From positions 82,347,763 through 82,411,762 of the forward strand of contig JARDYH010000007.1 of the NCBI GenBank assembly GCA_029215795.1: DNA of 64,000 nucleotides, given 5' to 3'. A program made the translations under genes and the position numbers. The number at the start of each line of letters is the position of its first letter. The stretch's first letter is position 1. Below are positions 55,944-64,000 of the stretch, piece by piece. The notes under the pieces are model-generated. The model saw nothing but the letters and a program-made list of their open reading frames with translations. It had not been told where the DNA came from and did not search any database. Origin of the DNA: Anniella stebbinsi (Eukaryota; Chordata; Lepidosauria; Squamata; Anniellidae).

Positions 55944-56134
55944 CTGCAAATGAAAAGAGGGAAGATTAGAAAGGTCTTTGAAAGCTGTTCTTTGGTACAC
56001 AGGTAGCTCAAAACATTCTGATTAAAGGGGAATAAAAGAAATGGATACAATTTATTTCCTCTACAAACCTCAACAGCCCGCTAGAATTTATGGAATCCTG
56101 GGTAGATTAACATTTTCTTAACCATCTTTTAGAG

Positions 56135-56277
56135 CCTGGGTGCACAACCTTTTCTGCCCTGAAGTTGACATGTCATGCTGGTTCAGGGGCCACATGTACA
56201 CACGTACACACACACACACACACACACCATCTTGTGTGGGACGTATGTGATCCCTGGGCCATGGTTGTGCACCCTTG
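56135..56277. mobile_element. Minimal hAT element, 143 bp, exact TSD
   Basis: CCTGGGTGCACAACC and GGTTGTGCACCCTTG are the inverted ends, flanked by an exact TTTTAGAG duplication (56127-56134, 56278-56285). A (CA)n run of 11 units (56206-56226) sits inside. It is related to the 8.9-kb hAT by its CAAGGGTG end. Confidence 0.87.
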
Positions 56278-56744
56278 TTTTAGAGAAAGCAGGGAGCAGA
56301 AACCCCGTACTTTTGTCCTTTTGTAACAATAACTTGTGTCTATGAAAAACAACAACTAAGCAGTACGTTCCCAGGAGAACATTTACAATACCAGTACATA
56401 CATGAGTTTAACCTAAAATCTCAGCTCTAGTTATCACCAAAGTGATAAACCTGTGGCTGGCTCTACCACTTCAGATCACATGACTGAATCATATGGGAAA
56501 AAAATATCCTCTGCACACCAAACATGTGATAAAGAAGGCTCGGCTAGACCCCTTCTCTCTAACATCTTTTCTTCCAGGTGTGGGGATTTTTGTGCTTGAA
56601 GGGGCATTCAGTCTTGTGAGCGCTTACCTACAGTCTGAGGTGGTACTGCCTCAAAGACAGGTTGTCCTTACGTCAACCAGATAGAACTGAGCAATGGATA
56701 TTTCTCCTTCACTATTACAAAGATAGAAGATGAACAACCGGCTG

Positions 56745-56926
56745 AGATGGAGGGAGAGAGGACGTGTGCATGTTTTGCATGCAGCACATCCCCAGGTCAA
56801 TTCCCAGCATCTCCAGGTAGGACTGGGAAAGAGTCCTGTCCAATACCTGGAGAATCACTGCCAGCCAATGGAGAACAATACTGAGCTAGATAGACCAATG
56901 GCTTATCTTGGCATAAAGCTGCTTTC
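56745..56926 (+). mobile_element. tRNA-derived SINE
   Basis: GTTTTGCATGCAGCACATCC, CAGGTCAATTCCCAGCATCT (B box), CCAGGTAGGACTGGGAAAGA, and the tail AATACTGAGCTAGATAGACC. Confidence 0.82.
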
Positions 56927-57058
56927 TACGCCTTTGTCTTGAGGAAATAGTTTGGTAGAAACACGCGTTAAGGAAGGTGGAAAAGAAACTATTCTGGGCT
57001 GCTTTATGCATTACCTTTTGTAGCCTGGAACCCCACTCCTGAGTACAAAAGCACAGAA

Positions 57059-57170
57059 CAGCTTCCCCAACCTGGTGCCTTCCAGGTGTTTACAGCTCCC
57101 ATGAGCCCCAGCCAATGATCAGGAATGCTAGGAGCTGCAGGCCAAAACATCTGGAGTGCACAAGATTGAT
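57059..57170. mobile_element. Short foldback, CCAACCTGGTGCCTTCCA family
   Basis: GCTTCCCCAACCTGGTGCCTTCCAGG is mirrored by CATCTGGAGTGCACAAGATTG, with CAGCTCCCATGAG and GCTAGGAGCTGCAG inside. Confidence 0.75.
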
Positions 57171-58140
57171 GAACGGATGAATTCATGGTGTATTCCTGTA
57201 CACGTCGCAGCTTTGACCTCATGCAAGTAAGAATCCAAAACCACTTGAGTGAATGCGCAGACAGAACCTGCGATTTGTACACTTGCAAACCCTTCACAAA
57301 TGAAACCGTGTACATTTTATATTAACCTGCTTCCCCCCCCCACCACCATCATTCTCTGTGCCCCCAGTTTAACTAAACCACCAAACTGTGTGCTCTGGTG
57401 GAGATGCCCTCATAGGGAAAAGCAAAAACAAACAACACAGGCTACCCATTTTGCTCTCCCTTGGCTTGAGGAAGAGGCAGAACAAAGGGAAGGAGCCGAG
57501 TGGAAATCATGCTGGGCTATAGAATTACCTCTGGTCCCAAGGTGAGGGATGACAGGAAAGAAACAAGCCTGTGAAAAGCAAAGGTTTGCTCTCCAGCAGG
57601 GTCAATCAACACACAAACCATACTGCAATTAGTCAGTGAGATGTAGGCCAAGATAGGGGCTTCTTTGTTGTATCCAACCCTTCCTCCAAGGAGCTCAGGA
57701 CAGCATATCTGGTTTCCCCCACATTTAAATCCTCACAACCACCCTGCAAAGCAGGAGGAAATCCAAAATCCACAGCTGTGAAATATCTTTTTAGTACCAA
57801 CTCCAAATGCCACAAGAGGGTGTTTTCTGGGTTCTCCAGGTATCTTCATCAAGCAAGATAGTACAAAAGACAGGGGATGGGGGAAGAAACAGAAAGTCGA
57901 AATAAGCCCAGATGTTGTGGTCAGGAGATCTGCAGTTTAGACTCAAGATGAGGATTGCAGGACGAACTAATTAGCCACTGCTAGGTGCTGCAGGTATCAG
58001 GTTAAGCCTAGGATTCTGTAACCAGGAAGCAATGGCTGATGCCCATCTTTGAACATGTACATGCTAGCTGTAACCCATATCTGTCTCTCGCCTTGGGCAA
58101 AGCACTCAGGCTCTTCGATATGCAAAGAGCAGACGTAAAG
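57171..58140. other. Mostly unrecognised sequence
   Basis: A diverged reverse Sauria SINE fragment (about 57675-57755: CTCCAAGGAGCTCAGGACAG, ATCCTCACAACCACCCTGCA) is the only repeat recognised. Confidence 0.5.
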
Positions 58141-58141
58141 A

Positions 58142-58326
58142 GAACATAGGAAGCGATCTTATCCTAATTCAGACTATTTGTCCATCTAGTTCACTATTGT
58201 AGACACTGACTGGAAACAGGTCTCCAGGGTTTGACAGGATTTTGTCCAGCCCTACCTGGAGATGCCAGGGATTGACCTGGGACCTTCTGAATGTAAAGAA
58301 TGTGCTCTACCACTCAGCCACGTCTC
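58142..58326 (-). mobile_element. tRNA-derived SINE
   Basis: On +: AGAACATAGGAAGCGATCTT, GTAGACACTGACTGGAAACA, CCAGCCCTACCTGGAGATGC, GGGATTGACCTGGGACCTTC and CTCTACCACTCAGCCA (A box on minus). Confidence 0.88.
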
Positions 58327-58493
58327 CTCCCTCCAGTATAAAGAAACATGACAGTCCTTACATTAGCAAAGCCAGGGATTAGTTTTAGGTGGTACCCTAT
58401 GTAAAAATATCAGAGAGTTACTGGATCTTCCTGGATTGGGGTGGGTGGGTTTAAACCCATGTCTGCCCAGTTACAACACACTTACCACTACAC

Positions 58494-58570
58494 AGCCTTC
58501 CCCAATCTGGTGCCTCCCAATGTGTTGGACTACAACTCCCATCATTCCCAGCCAGCCAAGCTGCAAGATG
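58494..58570. mobile_element. Short foldback, one arm
   Basis: AGCCTTCCCCAATCTGGTGCCTCCC and GTTGGACTACAACTCCCATC, without the second arm. Confidence 0.7.
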
Positions 58571-59049
58571 CCATGTAAGGTGAACAAACATTTCAACACT
58601 TGCATAAGCAGGCACACACAGAGAATGTGTGCTCTCTTGACAGTCTCTCAATGATTCAGGACTACACAATTTTTAGAAATATCTCTGCCTTTGAGAAAAC
58701 AACTTAAGATGATCTAAAAGTGACCTTCTTTAGTAAACTACTGCCAAAGCCTCTGCAGGTTACCACTTGTTCAGAACAAATGTGCCGTGAATTAGCCACA
58801 TTCTTTTCGACTTTGTTTTCGACTTATGCTTCAAGATGTTGACAGCAACTAGATGGAATTTATATGGACATTACGCTGTATTTCAGCTTCCTGCACAATA
58901 ATCTTCACCGGAAAGTTCAACATGCTTGTACACAAGCCAGTAGTTATCAATTCCCCTATACAACCACAAGACAGGCATTTATGTGTACCAACTTGCATCG
59001 AGTACAAAAGGAAAAATTGCCAACTGGGATCAAGCAAACCAAATGAAAG

Positions 59050-59226
59050 GCAGTGTGATGTATTGATCAGAGTGTTGGACTGGGGAGATCCAGGTACTAG
59101 TCCCCAGTCAGCCATGAAGCTCACTGGGTGACTTTGGGCCAATCACTGACTCTCAGCCTAACCTACCTCGCAGGGTTGATGGGAGGACAAAATGGAGAGG
59201 AGGAGGGCCATGGAAGCATTTATGAG
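59050..59226 (+). mobile_element. Sauria-type tRNA SINE
   Basis: GCAGTGTGATGTATTGATCA, GGTACTAGTCCCCAGTCAGC, CACTGGGTGACTTTGGGCCA, CCTACCTCGCAGGGTTGATG and GGACAAAATGGAGAGGAGGA; the tail is truncated. Confidence 0.88.
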
Positions 59227-59287
59227 AAAGTGTTGGCTGAACTAGATCAGCTCATGCCAACAACTTACTAACATTCTTCTTGGGTTA

Positions 59288-59712
59288 GGAACATCCTCAG
59301 GGATCCTTCTCCATGAGCTCCTTCCAAAGGAAGTGAGGCAGGTGGCTACCAGGAGGAGGGCCTTCTCTGCTGTGGCACCCCGACTGTGGAATGAGCTCCT
59401 AGAGAGGTTCGCCTAGCACCTACATTATACTCTTTTAGACGCCAGGTGAAGACCTTTTTATTTTCTCAGTATTTTAACAGTTTATTAGTCTCATTTTTTA
59501 AATGTTGATGTTTTAAATTTGTATTTTAAATCTGTATTGCTGTTTGGTTTTATCCTGCTTGTGTTCTTATATTATATTTTTATGCTATGTTTTTATACTG
59601 TTGTTGTTTTATATTTTGAATAATTGTTATGGTTTTAATTTTTTTAAACCACCCAGAGAGCTTTGGCTATTGGGCGGTATAAAAATGCAATGAATAAATA
59701 AATAAATAATGT
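59288..59712 (+). mobile_element. L2-like LINE 3' end, family A
   Basis: RRAFSAVAPRLWNELL-type block (59357-59405), then CCACCCAGAGAGCTTTGGCT and ATTGGGCGGTATAAAAATGC with an (AATA)n tail. Confidence 0.9.
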
Positions 59713-59810
59713 ACTGTGCATTTGCCCCAATATATCCATTGTGCATGGTAAAAACTGCAGATTCCTCATCCTGCATGGATATCTAGTTCAGAAAAATAAA
59801 TCTGCTTTTA

Positions 59811-59838
59811 TGGATGGATGGATGGATGGATGGATGGA
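59811..59838 (+). repeat. (TGGA)n microsatellite
   Basis: Seven TGGA units. Confidence 0.95.
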
Positions 59839-59839
59839 T

Positions 59840-61100
59840 TTGATTTGATTTGTACCACCCCTAAATACCAAGGATGGCTACTAACTCAAATAGCAGTTCC
59901 TGCTGCAGAAACACTACACTAGGTGACAGTTCCATACCTCAATAAATGCCATCTATTGCCAAGGCAAGAGGAAGAGAAATTAAATTACAGGCTGGATCTG
60001 CCGCATTGATTGAACTACGGAGTGATTGATGCTACTTTCTGCAGGGAAACAGAGAAATCAGTAACAGAAGAGATTATCACTTCATTCCCAACTCACATCA
60101 GTGTAACGCAGACAGCAAAAGGGAGACAGCTACTTACATTTCTGGTTGGCAAATTCACATCAACTATTCAAAATTACCATATGGCATCCCAGGATCCCTG
60201 GGAGTTCATCTTATTGAAGTGAATGCTTAGCACTACCAGGAACCAAACTGAAGGAAATGTTGTTTTCCAGCAGACATCTGAGGCCAGGCTGCCTAGTCCA
60301 CACAATCCTCCCTCAGTTAGCTGCTTGCCAGCAGCCATTCCATCAGGCTGAGGAGATGGAGAAAAGGGTCATCCCATCAGCTCTGTTGAAAAACTAGACA
60401 TTTTTGGCTCCTCGTCTCCTTGAACTGTTTCTATTCCAGATGGTCATTGTAAAAACTTTTCTTCCTCTTCCTTCCCAACCCCTCTTTCCTTTTGTGCTGC
60501 GTGTTTAGATTGTAAGCCCAAGGTCATTAGTATTTATCTTTGTAAATTGCTCTGGGGGGGTGTCTTTTTTGAGGGGGCTGATTAGCAGAATATAAACACT
60601 TCAAATAAATAAAAATAGTGGCAGCAGGTGGTTACATTACCAGGTCTAACTAGAAACCATAATTACACGCAGCATACCAAAGTCAAAATCCAAAAAAAGC
60701 ATAGGAAGGCAAAGGCTGGGTAAGAAATGGATGCTGGGCTAAGAACAGTAAATTAAGTTGAAACTAGCAGAGCAGTCCTGACTGGTTGACTGACTGGTCA
60801 GCAGCAGAACACCAGGACTAGAAGCTTAAGGCCGAAACAGACATCACTTTAAAGCTATATGTAGCAGTTATGTTGTTTTTTCCCCTTTTTACTGTAGAGT
60901 AGGCTCAAGGGGCCCAATTGAGATCAGGATTCTAGTGTGGGAGGTCAGGGGCAAACATGAACAAAAGATGTATTTGCTAGACACAGATTTAAAGTAATGT
61001 CAGTTTTGGTACCCAGCCTGATTCAGAAGGAGTTATGTATGGCTCCCTAGCAGTCATGATATAACATGTTCTGAAAAATGGACCAATTACATCATATTCT
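59840..61100. other. Mostly unrecognised sequence
   Basis: A possible LINE 3' tail occurs at 60400-60620 (GTAAATTGCTCTGGGGGGG, AGAATATAAACACTTCAAAT, AAATAAAAA). Nothing else recognised. Confidence 0.45.
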
Positions 61101-61102
61101 AG

Positions 61103-61219
61103 TGCAGGAGTAGGCAACCAAGCATCCTCCAGATGATCTGGACTACAACTCCTATGATTCCAAAGCACTGGTTAGGACTGTACAAAATAACTGGAGGGTG
61201 ACAGGTTGTCTATCCCTGA
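61103..61219. mobile_element. Short foldback, hAT-like
   Basis: GCAGGAGTAGGCAACCAAGC and CCAGATGATCTGGACTACAA are mirrored by AACTGGAGGGTGACAGGTTG and TCTATCCCTG. CAGGGAT/CAGGAGT ends resemble hAT. Confidence 0.7.
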
Positions 61220-61221
61220 GC

Positions 61222-62160
61222 CTTACAGGCTTGACCAGCTAGCTAAAGCCTCTGTCTCAAGTCTTAAAGAATCTTAGCTCTGATACCACAGCATAATTGT
61301 ACACTAGAACACCATCCTCACTTTTTGAAACTAGACAAATGATATGATGTAATCAAACACGCAGCTACATCTGACCACAACTTAGTAGGTTTTGGTACAC
61401 AAGACTGTAGAGTGAAATTATGACGCGGTTGCTAGCAGCTGCAATTCTACACTCCTAGTTTCAGGTACGAATTCATAGGCACCAGTATCTAGTATCCACA
61501 TCCAGGTAAGCTGGTACTTGGTACTTTGCCAGTTTTGTTTAATCACACTTCAATAAGTCCGAAGCCAAGACATATGATAACCGTTCAGACCTCAATATCA
61601 TTTAAGATAGCTAGCCATCATGATCTGAAGACAGACATAAAGGTTTTAAAGATGCACCTGAAACTAAAAGACTTTGATGCTCAGAAACCAAACGGTAGTT
61701 CTAAAACAAATTCCAACGAACAATATGGCAGTGGCTGAGAATCAATGGCCAAAAGACTTAAGGTTCAAGTCATGTTACTCACATGTATCTCTGCTCTGCA
61801 AGCAATGTGAAAAAAGTATTGATCTCTGTGAAAGTTTCCATTTCTGACTTCCGTACACGGAAACTGCTTCTGTAAGAGATCGTTTTAAAGACTTCGGCAC
61901 AAGACACTGCAGGTAACTAACTGAAATAGCATCACATTTATCCAGAGGATGCTGCGGTGAAAACCTCTTTCTGCAAAGGGGACCAAACCTTGAAAATAAG
62001 ATGTGCTTCAGCGGGTTGGCCCGATCTTGTGCCATCATAGCTGAAACAGGAACGCTGCTAGTACATCTCAAATAGCTTCCTTCTGTGTAGGCGGGTGTGC
62101 AGGCGTGCACGTACACACTCACACTCACGAAGTGCTCCCCTGTCAGCTGATTCCGGTGTT
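61222..62160. other. Unrecognised sequence
   Basis: No repeat or exon identified. Confidence 0.45.
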
Positions 62161-62164
62161 AAAA

Positions 62165-62218
62165 TAATAATTAATAATAATAATAATTTATTTCTTACCC
62201 GCCTCTCCGTCTGGATCT
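62165..62218 (-). mobile_element. LINE 3' tail, family B
   Basis: ATTTATTTCTTACCCGCCTCTCCGTCTGGATC is the reverse complement of the family B tail at 36.1 kb, with its (AAT)n run. Confidence 0.8.
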
Positions 62219-62667
62219 CTCAAGCTAGAAGGAATGAAAGAAGCAAGGGATCTTTGCAACTTTGATGGCAGCACTTAAGGTAACTTCGTTCCACAGGTAA
62301 GGCTGCTTTCAAAATGAACATGCTGCAGATGATGTGAAGGGCCATATTCAAAAATAAGACTTGTACTTCGCTTTTACGAGAATATTCATTCTTATTACGT
62401 GCCCACGAGACACATGTAGGGAGCTGAAGAATGGGAGACATCTTGTAACTACAAATTATGGTTTCCCATCTCACAGCAATTGTCCATAAACGGGACAAGA
62501 GTTGTACCCTTGCTTCTGTTGACCCCTTCAAATAGTTTATGCTACAATTAAATGTTCATTGTCCAGGCTATTAGCCCTAAATTGTTTGAAATGGCCAGTT
62601 GTTGCTACATCAGTCCCACAGAGATTCAAAATAAGCAAGGTGATTCTTGCTGCAACAGCTCCTGTGG

Positions 62668-63027
62668 CCCAGTTCACATGTAACAAGAAGCCACTGTGGG
62701 TGTATTGCCCTGTGTGGTTATTTTTCTTTAAGGTGAGGGTGCACCATAGCTCGTCATTATATGCAAACCTGGCGAGGACTGGTTGTTGTTTTTTTCATCT
62801 CTGTAGGACTGATGTGGCCACAAGCCACCCATGACACTAAAACAGGCTATGGGTTCTGATAGCTTTTCAACCACCGCAACAACCCACTCTCGACGGATTC
62901 AGACATAATGACAAGCAACAGTACATCCCCACCGTGGCTCGAATATTCAAAATGGCAGCCGCTGCCCCAGTGAGAAGCCCCATGGGGAAATTCACCCATG
63001 GTGGCTTCTCGTTACATATGAACCAGA
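62668..63027. mobile_element. Foldback MITE, about 360 bp
   Basis: CCCAGTTCACATGTAACAAG and AAGCCACTGTGGG match the right end read on minus (ATCTGGTTCATATGTAACGA, GAAGCCACCATGGG). Same TTCACATGTAA-type ends as the 27.6-kb element. No ORF. Confidence 0.8.
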
Positions 63028-64000
63028 TCAACGAAAGCTGATGTCTGCATACCTATTTCCAGTCACCTAGAAGCAGATGATATTTTAAGGTGACTTTTTG
63101 TTGATTGAAATTCAAACAGCTTTGAGAAGCTTCAGAGATGTCCAGAGGAGTGATGTCCAGATGAACTATGGTCTGTCTGTGCTATTGAAGTACAAAGGTC
63201 CGTTCAACTTGATCAGAAGTCTGAAATTTGTGAGTTAACATGGGCAGCACTGCTTTTATATTTTGAAAACACAAGGTGGCAAATATGCCAAATACATATG
63301 GAACAGAAGCTTGGCAGGAAATTCAGATTGGGGAAATGGTGCGGTGGTGGGGATGGACTATTAACCCCCTGGCTAATCCACCCCCTGCATCTGCTTTTAA
63401 GCATAAACACACTGTTAGATCCAAATAACAGATCTCCCTCATTACATTCAGTGTACCTCCAAGTTATATAAAATAGTTTAGATCAAGAGAATATCGAGTG
63501 TGTTTTTTTGTTTTTGTTTTTAAATGCAGTTATTTAGGATGAGTGGGGTTCTTTACGTTTTACTTTTTCTTTGGTTACTAGTATTTATGCAAGAGCCATT
63601 TTTATTTCATGTAGATAATGTGTATTTAATTTAAGTTAGTGTAAACTTCTTTGTTCGTATATTTGTATTCCGCTTACAGAAAACAAAAATGGAGTTGCAA
63701 TCAAAGCAGTCTTGAGACTTGCAGAAGGAAGCCTATTCAGGATTTGCACAAACATGACACAGTACAAATTCCAGTGCAGGGCCTTTACACACAAACAGCC
63801 CTGTCATCTATTAAAAGTGTTTACATTCTAGACACTGCCACTATTCAAAACCCAAGCCCGATACGCCCTCAATGCTGATCCAAGATGTTGTATTTATTCA
63901 CAGTATCTATTGCAGAAAGATTACCAGGTGTTGCTTGTGTACACTTCAATGGATTAGCATGTGCAAATGACAGCGAGTTCCTCAAATTGGGGGTCGAGTT
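63028..64000. other. Unrecognised sequence at the right edge
   Basis: AT-rich; no repeat, exon or promoter recognised. An upstream PHACTR4 exon is expected further right or was not detected here. Confidence 0.45.

Noticed and set aside
16766..58326. tRNA genes at positions with A and B boxes
   Set aside because: All are heads of SINEs with long non-tRNA bodies and no complete cloverleaf.
3653..59838. CRISPR-like or tandem arrays
   Set aside because: The repeats are simple microsatellites without spacers, in a vertebrate genome.

Overview
The window is vertebrate nuclear DNA, very probably from a squamate reptile (lizard or snake). No open frame is prokaryote-like. The repeats point to squamates: CR1 LINE 3' ends finishing in the ATTCTATG-type octamer, Sauria-type tRNA SINEs, a tRNA-derived SINE with A and B boxes, L2-like LINE 3' ends, a 5'-truncated L1, and many short foldback DNA transposons.

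The only protein-coding gene I can support is a partial minus-strand PHACTR4 (phosphatase and actin regulator 4). Reading 5' to 3' on the minus strand, I place an upstream exon encoding MEDSI (55943-55896), an alternative first coding exon encoding MGQTRYSRPVNPAPA (26126-26081), a basic-motif exon (12136-11963), the N-terminal RPEL exon (10368-10288), a linker exon (2224-2060) and a large proline-rich exon (822-463). The rest of the gene, including the C-terminal RPEL repeats and PP1-binding end, lies beyond base 1. Every exon-exon join is phase 1 with consensus GT and AG, so either start joins the same downstream frame. The window covers roughly the first 265 residues, mostly disordered, with an actin-binding RPEL motif beside a basic cluster.

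Over 95% of the window is intron or upstream sequence filled with repeats. Left part (1-12 kb): CR1 ends, a 1.1-kb CpG-rich foldback hAT with an exact 8-bp target duplication, a hAT nested in a SINE, and an 850-bp inverted repeat between two coding exons. Middle (12-48 kb): L2-like LINE ends, Sauria SINEs, many foldbacks, and two 320-bp palindromic hAT copies in opposite orientation. Right part (48-64 kb): a truncated L1 ORF2 in the same orientation as the gene, a 640-bp foldback, the MEDSI exon, and more SINE, LINE and hAT fragments. I saw no standard tRNA, rRNA, CRISPR array or second gene.

The most unusual points are the two phase-matched starts, a serine in place of the RPEL-core proline, the symmetric exon phases, and the density of inverted repeats able to form double-stranded RNA in this pre-mRNA. 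Family names for repeats come from recognised motifs and target duplications, not from a database search.
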